From positions 1-64,000 of the forward strand of contig NZ_JAIWOY010000004.1 of the NCBI RefSeq assembly GCF_020216525.1: DNA of 64,000 nt, read 5' to 3'. The translations under genes were made by a program, and so were the position numbers. This DNA comes from Nocardioides nematodiphilus. Lineage in GTDB: Bacteria > Actinomycetota > Actinomycetes > Propionibacteriales > Nocardioidaceae. The notes beneath the pieces are model-generated. The model saw only the letters and a program-made list of their open reading frames with translations. It searched no databases and was not told where the DNA came from. This document shows, one piece after another, positions 45,102 through 54,324 of the stretch (the stretch's first letter is position 1; each line of letters begins with the position of its first letter).

Positions 45102-46709
45102 ATGTCCGACTCTTCTCGGGGTTCCGACCTCACCCGCCGCAGTCTCCTGTCCGCGCTCGGCGCCACCGGCGCCGTCGTCGCCACCGGGGGTCTCGCCTCG
45201 GCCGCCTCCGCCACGTCCGGCGCCACGTCGACCCCGGCCGGCCGGCCCACCGGCCCCACCGGGCACTCCGTACCGGTCTCCTCGAGCGCCCCTGGCGCCC
45301 CCGTCCCGCCCGTCGCCGGCCTCCACGTCGGCTTCGGCGAGGACGCGAGCACCGAGGCCACCGTCACCTGGCACACCATCGCCGACGTGAGGAACCCACG
45401 CGTGCTGATCGCACGCGACGGCGCGGCGTTCGAGCGCGCCGTGACGGCCGGCGCCGCGTCCTACACCGACGCCAAGTCCGGCACCGTGGTCACCGCCCTG
45501 CACGCCCGGCTGCGCGACCTGAGGCCGGACACGTCGTATGTGTATCTCGCCACCCACGACGGCGCGACGCCGGAGTTCGGCACCTTCCGCACGGCGCCGC
45601 GTGGGCGGGCCGCCTTCCGGTTCACCAGCTTCGGGGACCAGGGCACCCCCACCCTGGGGAAGAACAACGGCACCACCTGGGTCAACGACAACCTCGGCTC
45701 CCCCGCCGCCGGCGACACCACCATGGGGGTGGAGAGCCTGGAGCCGTTGCTGCACCTCTTCAACGGCGACCTCTGCTACGCCAACCTGTCGCAGGACCGG
45801 GTCCGCACCTGGTCGGACTTCTGGACCAACAACAGCCGCTCCGCGCGCCACCGCGCCTGGCAGCCCTCGGCCGGCAACCACGAGAACGAGCTCGGCAACG
45901 GCCCGATCGGCTACCGCGCGTACCAGACCTACTTCGACCTGCCGCGCCAGCAGGGCCAGACCGACACCACCGCCGGCCTCTGGTACGCGATCACCGTCGG
46001 CGCGGTCCGCTTCGTCTTCCTCAACAACGACGACGTCTGCCTCCAGGACGGCGGCGACCACCGCGTCCTGGGCTACTCCGGCGGAGCACAGAAGGCGTGG
46101 CTCGAGGCGACCCTCAAGGCCGCCCGCGCGGACAAGGACATCGACTGGATCGTGGTGTGCATGCACCAGGTCGCGATCTCCAGCGCCAAGGGCTTCAACG
46201 GCTCCGACCTGGGCGTCCGCAAGGAGTGGCTGCCGCTCTTCGACGCCTACGGCGTCGACCTGGTCGTCTGCGGCCACGAGCACCACTACGAGCGGTCCAA
46301 GGCGATCCGCGGCCAGCAGAAGAACCAGACGCTGACCCCGATCCCCACGGTGGACGCCCTCGACGTCATCGACACCACCCAGGGCACCGTGCACATGGTG
46401 ATCGGCGGTGGGGGCACCTCGGCGCCGTCCAACCAGCTGCTCTACTCCCCGCCGCAGGGCGACGTCATCGTCGCCGTCGCCGACCGGGTGAACGGCGCCA
46501 AGGGCGTGGCGACCAAGGTGACGGAGCCGGCCCCCTGGTTCGGGGCGAGCGATGCCGCCAACGCGTACGGCTTCGCGTCCTTCGACGTCGACCCCGGCCG
46601 TCGCGGCGGCCGGACCACGATCACGGTCACCTACTACGAGGTCGCCGGTCCGTATGGCACGCTCAAGCCGTACGAGACCTTCACCCTGACCCGCCCGCGC
46701 GGGCACTGA
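45102..46709 (+). CDS. Tat-exported purple-acid-phosphatase-like phosphoesterase
   Basis: 535 aa. The N-terminus has a twin-arginine signal (TRRSLLSAL) and a hydrophobic core ending in ASAASA. A fibronectin-like domain at about 70-165 is followed by a calcineurin-type metallophosphoesterase with NGDLCY, SAGNHENE, VCMHQ and GHEHHYERS as metal ligands. Probably releases phosphate from organic esters outside the membrane. GGGAGG precedes the ATG. Divergent from the flavoprotein gene. Confidence 0.87.
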   Translation: MSDSSRGSDLTRRSLLSALGATGAVVATGGLASAASATSGATSTPAGRPTGPTGHSVPVSSSAPGAPVPPVAGLHVGFGEDASTEATVTWHTIADVRNPRVLIARDGAAFERAVTAGAASYTDAKSGTVVTALHARLRDLRPDTSYVYLATHDGATPEFGTFRTAPRGRAAFRFTSFGDQGTPTLGKNNGTTWVNDNLGSPAAGDTTMGVESLEPLLHLFNGDLCYANLSQDRVRTWSDFWTNNSRSARHRAWQPSAGNHENELGNGPIGYRAYQTYFDLPRQQGQTDTTAGLWYAITVGAVRFVFLNNDDVCLQDGGDHRVLGYSGGAQKAWLEATLKAARADKDIDWIVVCMHQVAISSAKGFNGSDLGVRKEWLPLFDAYGVDLVVCGHEHHYERSKAIRGQQKNQTLTPIPTVDALDVIDTTQGTVHMVIGGGGTSAPSNQLLYSPPQGDVIVAVADRVNGAKGVATKVTEPAPWFGASDAANAYGFASFDVDPGRRGGRTTITVTYYEVAGPYGTLKPYETFTLTRPRGH

Positions 46710-46729
46710 CGGACGACCGCGTACCCGTG

Positions 46730-46767
46730 GTGGTCCGGGCTCGTCGGGGGACGCGGGCTCGGGCCAC
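46730..46767 (+). terminator. Hairpin after the phosphoesterase gene
   Basis: GTGGTCCGGGC (46730-46740) pairs with GCTCGGGCCAC (46757-46767), 11 bp if two G-U pairs are allowed. It sits between the phosphatase stop and the AGGAGG of the next gene and has no U-tract. Confidence 0.4.
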
Positions 46768-46779
46768 CAGGAGGACAGC

Positions 46780-47427
46780 ATGAAGCAGGGACGTCGAGCA
46801 CTGATCAGCAGCGCGATCCTCGCCGCACTGGCGGTCTCCGGCGGCTGCGCCACCAGCGACACCGCGCGCAGCGACGATCCGACCGCGTCGAGCAGCCCCG
46901 CGACGCGTGCCCTCGCGACGTCGACCTACACGCGCGCGGAGCTCATGGCCGCACTCCCCCAGACCTCCGCGCAGCTCGCCGGGCACCGGCCCACCGGCCA
47001 TTGCCCCGGCCAGCCCCACTGCGACGGCGTCGTCAGCGTGGACAGCGGCGTGGACGTCACGACGCCGATGACGTCCATCACCGACGTCTCCGTCTTCCTG
47101 CGCTACACGCCGGCGCAGATGCGGAAGCTCACGTCACTGTGCACGCCGATCATCGACAAGAAGGCCAAGGAGTCCGAGTACTCCTCCACGTACGGGGAGA
47201 AGGGCACCTGTACGAGCGAGCCCATCACCCTCGACGGGTGGTCGGGCCGGCTCCAGCGCCGCGACACCCGGCTGATCGATCCCGACGGCCCCCGGACCAA
47301 CGTCTTCCACGCCGCCGACCTGCTCCTCGACAACGGCCACCACCTCCTCGAGGTGATCGCCGGTGACGACGACGAGGCCCGGACACTCGCGCACGAGTAC
47401 CTCGCGCGGCTCGACGCGAGCCGGTAG
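46780..47427 (+). CDS. Putative secreted lipoprotein
   Basis: 215 aa. The N-terminal signal (IL-AALAV) ends in VSGGC, a possible lipobox with cysteine at about 23, then a Ser/Thr-rich linker. Four further cysteines occur in the exported domain (HCPGQPHC, SLC, TC). No family is recognised. AGGAGG lies 7 nt before the ATG. The gene follows the phosphoesterase but with its own hairpin in between. Confidence 0.68.
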   Translation: MKQGRRALISSAILAALAVSGGCATSDTARSDDPTASSSPATRALATSTYTRAELMAALPQTSAQLAGHRPTGHCPGQPHCDGVVSVDSGVDVTTPMTSITDVSVFLRYTPAQMRKLTSLCTPIIDKKAKESEYSSTYGEKGTCTSEPITLDGWSGRLQRRDTRLIDPDGPRTNVFHAADLLLDNGHHLLEVIAGDDDEARTLAHEYLARLDASR

Positions 47428-47440
47428 CCGCGGTCGCGCG

Positions 47441-47890
47441 CTAGGTCCCCGGCACCCAGCGCGGGACGCGGCGGACGTAGTCGTCGTACGCCTGCCCGAA
47501 GTTGGCGCGCATCGCCGACTCCTCCGCGGGGATCTGGACGCGGTCGATCACCGCGACGAAGCCGGCCACCGGCAGCCAGGTGAGCAGGCCGCCGCGGGCC
47601 AACGCGTGCGCGCTCAGCACCCCGGTCAGCCCGACGTACATCGGGTTGCGGGTCAGGCCGAAGACGCCGTCGTCGACCACCGTCGAGGCCTTCTCCGGAC
47701 GGATCGGGTTGACCGTCGTGTGGTGGTGGCGGAAGGCGAGGTTGGCGAGGGTGAGCAGACCGAGTCCGGTGCCACCGGCCGCGGCGGCCGCCGCCGTGCG
47801 AAGCGGGCCGTGGTGGGCGCCCCGAGGCGCGAGCAGATGCTGGGCGAGCAACCCGACGGCGGCGTAGGCCGGCGGTGGGATCTTCGGCAT
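47441..47890 (-). CDS. Isoprenylcysteine carboxyl methyltransferase-like membrane protein
   Basis: 149 aa with three to four membrane helices. The family core is NPIRPEKAS followed by GVFGLTRNPMYVGL, the PEMT/ICMT signature that binds SAM at the membrane, with the C-terminal YVRRVPRWVP as in small bacterial members. The acceptor is unknown. It lies 20 nt after rnhA in the same direction. Confidence 0.82.
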   Translation of the reverse strand: MPKIPPPAYAAVGLLAQHLLAPRGAHHGPLRTAAAAAAGGTGLGLLTLANLAFRHHHTTVNPIRPEKASTVVDDGVFGLTRNPMYVGLTGVLSAHALARGGLLTWLPVAGFVAVIDRVQIPAEESAMRANFGQAYDDYVRRVPRWVPGT

Positions 47891-47910
47891 GCCCTCCAGC
47901 GTGCCACCGC

Positions 47911-48381
47911 TCAGCGACGTGCGGAAGAGGCCTCCTCGACCCCGCGCGTCGCCAGCTGGTCGGCCAGCTCGTTGTCGGCGACGCCGGCGTGGCCCTTCAC
48001 CCAGAACCACTCGACCTGGTGCCGCGCGCAGGCGGCCTCGAGCCGCTGCCACAGATCGGCGTTCTTGACCGGCTGCTTCGCCGAGGTCTTCCAACCGTTC
48101 TTCTTCCAGCTCGCCAGCCACGAGGTGATCCCGGAGCGGACGTAGGTGGAGTCGGTGTAGACGTGCACGATGCACGGGCGGTTGAGCGTCTCCAGCGCCT
48201 CGCAGGGCGCGGTCAGCTCCATCCGGTTGTTGGTGGTGCTGCTGGGGTCGCTGCCGTACATCTCCTTGACGTGCGCGCCGAAGCGCAGCACCGCACCCCA
48301 GCCGCCCGGGCCGGGGTTGGGACGGCAGCCGCCGTCGGTGTGGATCGTGACGACCTCGGCGCTCGGGTCGAGGACGTTCAT
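47911..48381 (-). CDS. rnhA: Ribonuclease HI
   Basis: 156 aa. The catalytic acidic residues are D16 ([11 protein letters not shown]), E55 (NNRMELTA) and D77 (YTDSTYV), and the late [12 protein letters not shown] supplies the last aspartate. It degrades RNA in RNA-DNA hybrids. The ATG at 48381 overlaps the TOPRIM gene stop by 4 nt (ATGA). Confidence 0.94.
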   Translation of the reverse strand: MNVLDPSAEVVTIHTDGGCRPNPGPGGWGAVLRFGAHVKEMYGSDPSSTTNNRMELTAPCEALETLNRPCIVHVYTDSTYVRSGITSWLASWKKNGWKTSAKQPVKNADLWQRLEAACARHQVEWFWVKGHAGVADNELADQLATRGVEEASSARR

Positions 48382-48941
48382 GCGCTCCAGATCCAGTGGA
48401 TCAGGCCCTCGAGGGGCTCGGGCAGCGCCTCCATCGCGACGACCTCCGCCATCGCGCCGGCGTAGGTCCGCTTGCGGGCGCCGTTGGCGCTGATGAAGCG
48501 CCGCAGCTGCTCCATCGGGTCGTCGCCGCTGTGCGCGTCCTGGTTCTGGAAGGAGCGGAAGCCGCCGAGGTCGTTCCTCTGCTCCAGCAGGGCGGTCACC
48601 TCCGTGACCCCCAGAGCGCGGACGAGCTCGTCCTCCAGGTCGCGGCGGCAGGCGAAGAAGCCCTGCCGGGTGAGGTCCTCGCCCTCCTGGCGGTTGAGGG
48701 CGCGCGCGAAGAAGCGCTCCTCGGCCTCGTCGTAGAGCCCGCCGACGCGGCGCCCGGCGGCCGCCTTCTCGGCGATGAAGCGGCCCGCGTTGCCGGCCCC
48801 GCCCATCGAGACCACCTCGGTGGCGCCGGCGGCGATGGCGTCCTCGTCGGCACTCAGCTCGATGCCGTACCGCACGGCGAGCGCTTCGACGGCCGCCTTG
48901 TCGGAGTCGCCCTCGACCAGGATCGTGATCGGTCGCGCCAT
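48378..48941 (-). CDS. Stand-alone TOPRIM (OLD-type) protein
   Basis: 187 aa. The N-terminus [15 protein letters not shown] has the TOPRIM glutamate at residue 10, and GGLYDEAEE supplies a later acidic ligand. This matches the C-terminal TOPRIM part of OLD-family nucleases, but the ABC ATPase part is absent. It may be a nuclease or a nucleotide-binding remnant used with another subunit. Translationally coupled to rnhA. The role is not known. Confidence 0.75.
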   Translation of the reverse strand: MARPITILVEGDSDKAAVEALAVRYGIELSADEDAIAAGATEVVSMGGAGNAGRFIAEKAAAGRRVGGLYDEAEERFFARALNRQEGEDLTRQGFFACRRDLEDELVRALGVTEVTALLEQRNDLGGFRSFQNQDAHSGDDPMEQLRRFISANGARKRTYAGAMAEVVAMEALPEPLEGLIHWIWSA

Positions 48942-48943
48942 GC

Positions 48944-49219
48944 TCAGAAGTCCTCGTCGGGGTTGTCGTCGTCCTTCGCACCCCAGCGCCAGTGCGGCGT
49001 CGGGCCCTTCTTGATCGCGAGGAGGATGAAGACCGCCACCACGACGAGCACGTAGAAGAGATAGGCGTACGGGTTCGGGCCGCCCTCGTCCTCGCCCTGC
49101 GGCAGGAACGGGATCGGCGCGAGCACCAGCAGGACCAGGATGGCGAGCGCCACCCACCCCTGCCACCTCGCGGGGGTCCAGCCGTAGCCGAAGCGTCGGC
49201 GCTTGAACCAGTACGTCAC
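48944..49219 (-). CDS. Small two-helix membrane protein, unknown
   Basis: 91 aa with two membrane helices (about 20-38 and 52-70), a basic N-terminus and an acidic C-terminal tail ([10 protein letters not shown]). Not recognised. GTG at 49219 lies 7 nt after TAGGCT, so it is probably leaderless; it is the first gene of the TOPRIM-rnhA-ICMT operon. Confidence 0.68.
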   Translation of the reverse strand: MTYWFKRRRFGYGWTPARWQGWVALAILVLLVLAPIPFLPQGEDEGGPNPYAYLFYVLVVVAVFILLAIKKGPTPHWRWGAKDDDNPDEDF

Positions 49220-49258
49220 GCGGCGGAGCCTACTTGCCGCACGCGGGTAACGGTCCGC

Positions 49259-50098
49259 ATGGGTGTCATCAGGATCGGCATCTCCGGCTGGACGTACGAC
49301 GGCTGGCGAGGCGACTTCTATCCACCTGGCCTGCCACGCCGGGCCGAGCTCGCCTACGCCGCCGAGCGGATGGGCAGCGTGGAGATCAACGGCTCGTTCT
49401 ACTCGCTGCAGCGGCCCTCCTCCTACCGCTCGTGGCGCGAGCAGACGCCCGACGACTTCTGCTTCGCGGTCAAGGGCGGGCGCTACGTCACGCACATGAA
49501 GAAGCTGCGCGACGTCGAGGCGCCGCTGGCCAACTTCTTCGCCTCCGGGGTGATCGAGCTCGGGGACAAGCTGGGGCCGGTGCTGTGGCAGATCCCCGCG
49601 ACCCTCCCCTACGACCGCGAGCTGCTCGCGTCGTTCTTCGCGCTGCTGCCGCGCACCTTCGGGCAGATGGCGGACCTCGCGCGCGGGCACGACGACAAGC
49701 TCGCCGACGACCGGGCGGTGACGGTCGTCCCTCAGGAGCTCGCCGACCGCCCGGTGCGGCACGCGCTCGAGTTCCGCCACCCGTCCTTCTGCACCGAGGA
49801 GGCGTACGCGCTGCTGCGCGAGCACGACATCGCCTGCGTCGTCTCGGACTCCGCCGGTCGCTGGCCGACGGCCGACGCGGTGACGAGCGACCTGGTCTAC
49901 GTGCGCCTTCACGGCGACCAGGAGCTCTACACCAGCGGCTACTCGGACGCCGCCCTCGACCGGTGGGCCGGGCGCTGCCTGGCCTGGGCCCAGGAGGCCG
50001 ACGTCGTCGTCTACTTCGACAACGACGCCAAGGGCTACGCCCCGTGGGATGCGCTGCGGCTCATCGAGCTCACCGGCGCCCGACGACCTCCCCGGTGA
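49259..50098 (+). CDS. DUF72 (YecE) family protein
   Basis: 279 aa TIM-barrel-like protein. The family signature is the N-terminal IGISGWTYDGWRGDFYP and the later SFYSLQRPSSYRSW and EFRHPSF. The biochemical role of the family is not established. The ATG lies 4 nt after a weak AACGGT. The last 29 bp overlap the convergent ERCC4 gene. Confidence 0.85.
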   Translation: MGVIRIGISGWTYDGWRGDFYPPGLPRRAELAYAAERMGSVEINGSFYSLQRPSSYRSWREQTPDDFCFAVKGGRYVTHMKKLRDVEAPLANFFASGVIELGDKLGPVLWQIPATLPYDRELLASFFALLPRTFGQMADLARGHDDKLADDRAVTVVPQELADRPVRHALEFRHPSFCTEEAYALLREHDIACVVSDSAGRWPTADAVTSDLVYVRLHGDQELYTSGYSDAALDRWAGRCLAWAQEADVVVYFDNDAKGYAPWDALRLIELTGARRPPR

Positions 50099-50912
50099 GA
50101 CCGTCGATCAGCTGGGCGCCCTCTTCCGACGAGCGGAGCTCCCGCAGGGCGATGGCGCGCCGGTCGAAGGAGGCGGGCTCGCCGTCCGGGTCGGCGCCGG
50201 TGACGATCCAGCGGCGGGTCGGTCGCTCGCCGCGTACCGCCCGCTCCGGCTCGGGCTCGCGCTCGGCGAGTGGGACGTACGGGCCGCGCAGTGCCTCGGC
50301 GAGCCGCGCCGCCCGCACCCGGCCGATGCCGGGATGGCCCAGCAGGCCCTCGGGCGCCGCCTCGGCGATGGCCGCGAGGGTGCCGAAGGCCGCGAGCAGG
50401 CTCCGCGCCATGGCCGGACTGATGCCCGGGACGATCGAGAGCATCACCTCGGCCTGCGCGGACGGGTGACGCGGAGCCCGGCCGGGCCCCTCGCTGCGAA
50501 CGGTCGGAGCCGTCCGGCGCGCCCGCTTGGCCAGCCTGATCAGCCAGGCCGCGCTGTCCTCGGCGTCGAGGCTGTGGAGGACGGTGAACCCGTCCTCGAC
50601 CAGCCGGCACACCGCTCCGCGCCAGGCGTCCTCGGCGAACCCGCGCGGCTCGCCCTCGATCAGGAGCACCGCCTGGGGGAACGCCGACTGCAGCCGGACG
50701 GCCTGGTCGAAGATCCGGCCGTCGCGGATCGAGGCGCCGAGGTCGTACGGGCCCTTGCGCTCCACGGCGAGGCCGGGGCCCAGGACGTAGTCACCGACGG
50801 GCAGATCGACCAGGCGGACGTCGAGACCGGCGTCGAGCAGCGCGCCGGCGATCCCGCTGCCGCGCTCGCGGTGGTCGACGAGCACCGGGCCCACGGGCAG
50901 GTCGCTCGACAT
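50070..50912 (-). CDS. ERCC4-domain nuclease with HhH motifs
   Basis: 280 aa. The N-terminal XPF/ERCC4 domain has VGDYVLGPGLAVERKG with the nuclease acidic and lysine residues; the middle holds helix-hairpin-helix DNA-binding motifs (MLSIVPGISPAMARSLL, GLLGHPGIGRVRAARL). It probably cuts branched or damaged DNA. It overlaps the convergent DUF72 gene by 29 bp. No helicase partner is adjacent. Confidence 0.83.
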   Translation of the reverse strand: MSSDLPVGPVLVDHRERGSGIAGALLDAGLDVRLVDLPVGDYVLGPGLAVERKGPYDLGASIRDGRIFDQAVRLQSAFPQAVLLIEGEPRGFAEDAWRGAVCRLVEDGFTVLHSLDAEDSAAWLIRLAKRARRTAPTVRSEGPGRAPRHPSAQAEVMLSIVPGISPAMARSLLAAFGTLAAIAEAAPEGLLGHPGIGRVRAARLAEALRGPYVPLAEREPEPERAVRGERPTRRWIVTGADPDGEPASFDRRAIALRELRSSEEGAQLIDGLTGEVVGRR

Positions 50913-51040
50913 GCCATCGGAGTACCCACCGCCGGCCGGCAGGACGCGTGTGCCGCGTGCCACCGGCGTCGCCGCCGCCGGCGTGCGAGCCTGGTGCGGG
51001 GGTACCGGCGCGGCACCTGATGGCAAGCACGAGGAGAGCG

Positions 51041-51703
51041 ATGAGCAACGTCCTGATCCTGGGCGGACACGGCAAGGTGGCGCTGCGGCTGGCGCCGTTG
51101 CTGGTCGGCCGCGGAGACACCGTCACCAGCGTCGTCCGCAATCCCGACCACGAAGCCGACGTCGCCGCGACCGGGGCGCGGCCTCTGGTCGCCGACATCG
51201 AGTCGCTCGGGACCGAGCAGCTGACCGACCTCCTGGAGGGCCACGATGCGGTGGTGTGGTCCGCGGGCGCCGGGGGCGGCGACGCCTCGCGGACGTACGC
51301 GGTGGACCGTGACGCGGCGATCCGCAGCATGGATGCCGCAGTCGCCGCAGGCGTGAGGCGCTACGTGATGGTCTCCTACCTGGGAGCGGGCCCGGGCCAC
51401 GGCGTCCCGCCCGGTGACTCCTTCCACGCCTACGCGGAGGCCAAGGCGGCCGCCGATGAGCACCTGCGTGGCACCTCGCTCGCGTACACGATCCTCGGGC
51501 CGGGCCGGCTGACGCTGGACGAGCCCACCGGGCGCATCGAGGTGGTGGGTGGTGACGTGGACGGTGACACCGCGGTCACCCGCGGCGATGTGGCGGCCGC
51601 GGTGGCGGCGACGCTGCACGACGACAGCACCGTCGGACGCACCATCGACTTCCGCAACGGTCGCGTGCCGATCGCGGTGGCCATCCGCGCGTCAGGTCAG
51701 TAG
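51041..51703 (+). CDS. NAD(P)-binding atypical SDR (NmrA/YwnB-like)
   Basis: 220 aa. The nucleotide-binding loop is VLILGGHGKVALRL; VVWSAGAGGG and YAEAKAAADEHL correspond to later atypical-SDR motifs, and the catalytic Tyr-x3-Lys is in YAEAK. It probably acts as NAD(P)-dependent reductase or isomerase with unknown substrate. GAGGAG precedes the ATG by 8 nt. It overlaps the convergent sortase remnant by 12 bp. Confidence 0.85.
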   Translation: MSNVLILGGHGKVALRLAPLLVGRGDTVTSVVRNPDHEADVAATGARPLVADIESLGTEQLTDLLEGHDAVVWSAGAGGGDASRTYAVDRDAAIRSMDAAVAAGVRRYVMVSYLGAGPGHGVPPGDSFHAYAEAKAAADEHLRGTSLAYTILGPGRLTLDEPTGRIEVVGGDVDGDTAVTRGDVAAAVAATLHDDSTVGRTIDFRNGRVPIAVAIRASGQ

Positions 51704-52056
51704 CCGGGCCTCGACGACCAGCGATCGGGTGTAGTGGAACCGGCCGTCCGCGTGAACGACCCGGTCGGTGCAGCTGACCAGGACGAGGCGGTGGCGGCCG
51801 GAGACGTGGCCGCCGATCACGGTGGTCCCGATGACGCCACCTGCCCCTGCCGACCTCGTCAGCCAGCCGACCTCGCCGACGTCTCGGGGCAGCGTCATCG
51901 AGCCGGCGGCGATCCCCTCGGGGCGCACCAGGGCGCGCAGGCCGATCGCCGGCATGCTGAGGGCGACCGGCGCCTTGCGGTACGAGGACGAGTCGAGTGT
52001 GCCGTCGAGGCGACGACGAGTGCCGCCGCGAGCAGGATCCTGGACCGTCCGAGCAC
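51692..52056 (-). pseudogene. Class E/F sortase remnant (frameshift and internal deletion)
   Basis: A GTG at 52056 behind AGGAGG opens a membrane-anchor segment (RSRILLAAALVVASTAHS), but the sortase body (SYRKAPVALSMPAIGLRA onward) is in another frame, so a shift lies near 52000. The catalytic histidine (GGHV) and the cysteine (RLVLVSC), with the arginine in FHYTRS, are nearly adjacent although about 50 residues normally separate them. So the gene has lost an internal segment and its N-terminal frame. Not functional as a standard sortase. Confidence 0.68.
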
Positions 52057-52190
52057 GCCGCCTCCTGAGGAATCGTGGCTGTTCCGGCGCGCGGATCCGA
52101 GCACGTGCGGAGGGCGCGTCCTGGCCAGGCCATGGCCCCGATGCGGAGCACCGCCATCACATCTGGGCCGCAGCACGACATGATGGGGCC

Positions 52191-52829
52191 ATGGCAGTCC
52201 GTGTCGACCTCAACATCTCGCTCGATGGCTTCGCCTCCACGAGCGACCAGACCCCCGAGAATCCCTTCGGGGAGGACTGGGGCCGGATGACGGCGGCGTA
52301 CGTCGCCACCCGGACGTTCCAGACCCGCGTGCTCGGCAAGCCGGACAGCGGCACCACGGGCGTCGACGAGCGGTACGCGTCGGAGTACTTCGAGGGCGTC
52401 GGCGCAGAGATCATGGGCGCCGGGATGTTCGGCCTCCACGACTTCCCCGACGACGCGCAGTGGCGCGGCTGGTGGGGCGACGAGCCGCCGTTCCACTGTC
52501 CCGTGCTCGTGCTGACGCACGCCGAGCGCGCGCCGATCGAGTTCGCGAACGGCACGACGTTCCGCTTCCTCTCGGCCGGTCCGGACGAGGCGCTGGCGCT
52601 TGCGGTCGAGGCCGCCGGCGGCGCGGACGTACGGGTGGGCGGCGGTCCGACCGTGGTGCGCGAGTTCCTGCGCGCCGGGCTGGTCGACCGTCTCCACGTC
52701 GCGATCGCCCCGATCCTCATCGGCAGCGGCATCCGGCTGTGGGACGACCTGCGTGGCCTGGAAGCGGGCTACGCGGTGACCTCGGAGACCGCCGAGAGCG
52801 GCACGATCCACCTGACGTTCAACCGCTGA
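52191..52829 (+). CDS. Dihydrofolate reductase-like (RibD C-terminal) protein
   Basis: 212 aa of the RibD-C/DHFR-like superfamily. It begins VRVDLNISLDGF and has the NADPH region VRVGGGPTVVREFLRAGL followed by LHVAIAPILIGSG. Members reduce pyrimidine or other carbonyl substrates; the substrate here is unknown. CATGAT ends 6 nt before the ATG (leaderless). Confidence 0.87.
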   Translation: MAVRVDLNISLDGFASTSDQTPENPFGEDWGRMTAAYVATRTFQTRVLGKPDSGTTGVDERYASEYFEGVGAEIMGAGMFGLHDFPDDAQWRGWWGDEPPFHCPVLVLTHAERAPIEFANGTTFRFLSAGPDEALALAVEAAGGADVRVGGGPTVVREFLRAGLVDRLHVAIAPILIGSGIRLWDDLRGLEAGYAVTSETAESGTIHLTFNR

Positions 52830-52841
52830 GCGCCGGCTCCG

Positions 52842-53768
52842 TCATCGCAGCGACCCCACGCCCGGACCGGGCTCGAGGACGGCCGGCTCGCGACCGACGT
52901 GGACCACGACGGTGCCGGCGATGAGGTCGTGCAGGCCGCGCGAGCGCCGCTGGAGGGCGATCGGCGCCAGGCCGAGGAGTCCGAGGGAGGCGGAGAGGGC
53001 GAAGGCCACCGACCTCGCCAGCGCCCGGAGCAGCCCGACCGGCCGACCGTCGACGCGACGCACCCGGACGCCGACCAGCCACTTGCCCACCGTGGCGTCC
53101 GCGGCGGCGACGCAGAGGGTGGAGTAGGCGGCCGCCCATCCGCCGAGCGCCACGGCCGCGAGCAGGGCGGCACCGCGATGGGTCAGCCAGCTGTCGGAGA
53201 AGCCGAGCGCGTCGACGAGGACGCCGAGGACCCAGGCCGCGCCGGCGTACGCCGCCAGCACCACGCCGAGGTCGACCAGCCAGGCGAGGACCCGGCTGAT
53301 CGCACCCGCGAACGGGACGGTCAGGCCGGTCCCCGCGTCGTACCAGAGCGGCCGGGTCCGCCTGCGCACCAGCAGCCTGTCCACGACGGTCGCGGCCAGT
53401 CGGTCGCCGTCAGCGAGCCGCCCGCGGAGGAGGTCGAGCGTGCCGCCGGCGAGGTGGCCGGTCGTCTGCGCGACGATCTGCGGGATGCCGGCACGCTGCA
53501 CCAGGCGCTCCACGTCGACCCGCGCCATCAGGGCCTCGACGTCGACGCACTCCAGCACGCGGTTGACGTCGATCCGCTCGATCAGCCGGTCGACATCGAC
53601 CTCGTCGAGGACGGCATTGACGTCGACGTTGTCGAGCACCGCCTCGATCGGGACGATCCCGACCAGGCCGCCGGTGACCGCTCCGGCGACGCGCCCGATC
53701 AGACCGTGCTCGTGGCCCTGCTGATGACCGTGCGACGGGCGACCGCCCGGATCGCGCGGCGAGGCCAT
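52842..53768 (-). CDS. RDD-family membrane protein with N-terminal 9-residue repeats
   Basis: 308 aa. Residues 48-92 are five contiguous 9-residue repeats (VDVNAVLDE, VDVDRLIER, IDVNRVLEC, VDVEALMAR, VDVERLVQR); the C-terminal half is a three-helix RDD domain (TVGKWLVGVRVRRVDG). RDD proteins are small membrane transporters or scaffolds. The repeat region is probably a soluble oligomerising or binding segment. It lies 4 nt after the LapA gene. Confidence 0.85.
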   Translation of the reverse strand: MASPRDPGGRPSHGHQQGHEHGLIGRVAGAVTGGLVGIVPIEAVLDNVDVNAVLDEVDVDRLIERIDVNRVLECVDVEALMARVDVERLVQRAGIPQIVAQTTGHLAGGTLDLLRGRLADGDRLAATVVDRLLVRRRTRPLWYDAGTGLTVPFAGAISRVLAWLVDLGVVLAAYAGAAWVLGVLVDALGFSDSWLTHRGAALLAAVALGGWAAAYSTLCVAAADATVGKWLVGVRVRRVDGRPVGLLRALARSVAFALSASLGLLGLAPIALQRRSRGLHDLIAGTVVVHVGREPAVLEPGPGVGSLR

Positions 53769-53772
53769 CGGA

Positions 53773-53982
53773 TCAGGCCCTGCCCTGGGGGTGACGCCTG
53801 TTGATGAAGGAGCCGATCACGATGCCGATCACCGTCACCACCGTGAGCGTGAGCCACAACGGCCAGGTCAGGTGGATCCAGAGGAAGCTGATGCGGGTGT
53901 CATCGGGGTTCTGTGCGATGAAGACGATCGCGACCACGGCCAGGACGACGGCGAGCCACCGCTCGCGCAGGAATGTGGACAT
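53773..53982 (-). CDS. LapA (DUF1049) membrane protein
   Basis: 69 aa with two membrane helices and the family motif IAQNPDDTRISFLWI between them, plus a basic C-terminus (INRRHPQGRA). LapA proteins are envelope assembly factors in proteobacteria; in actinobacteria the role is unclear. GAGG lies 8 nt before the ATG. It is the first gene of a two-gene unit with the RDD protein. Confidence 0.83.
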   Translation of the reverse strand: MSTFLRERWLAVVLAVVAIVFIAQNPDDTRISFLWIHLTWPLWLTLTVVTVIGIVIGSFINRRHPQGRA

Positions 53983-54324
53983 CGGTTCCTCACCTTCGTA
54001 GATCTGCGACGGTGCACGCAGCGGGGCGCCGCCCGGATGCGACCGACGCTAGCGCCGTGTCGCCCGATTCGGCGCGAACGGTCCCGGCGTGGTCGGGCCG
54101 AGCCGCGAGGGCGCACCGCCGCTCCTCCCCTAAATGAGGGACGCGTCTCCGGACTGGCCGAACCCGGCTGCGCGGCGACTTCACAGTCGTAGACGTTCAC
54201 CGGCCATGGGGCCGTCAATTCGGAGTGAGCGTGGATCCGCCGGGTGTATTGGTCGCCTAGAGCCCGGCGGGGAGCAGAGGCGAAACCGGCACTCCCTCCA
54301 GCCAGACTCTGGAAGGACAGATTC
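53983..54324. other. Gene-free 342-bp region upstream of the secreted-protein cluster
   Basis: The region separates the LapA gene from the first TasA-like gene. It contains CCAGACTCTGG (54304-54314), an 11-bp palindrome, and GGAAGGA (54311-54317) as the ribosome site of the next gene. A TATTGG near 54246 could belong to a promoter, but no convincing -35 was seen. Nothing else, including no open frame with family features, is recognised. Confidence 0.5.

Noticed and set aside
54060..54120. A partial match to the 22-bp unit (GGGCCGAG, then GAGGGCGCACCGC)
   Set aside because: The two parts are out of register and not repeated; likely chance in GC-rich DNA.
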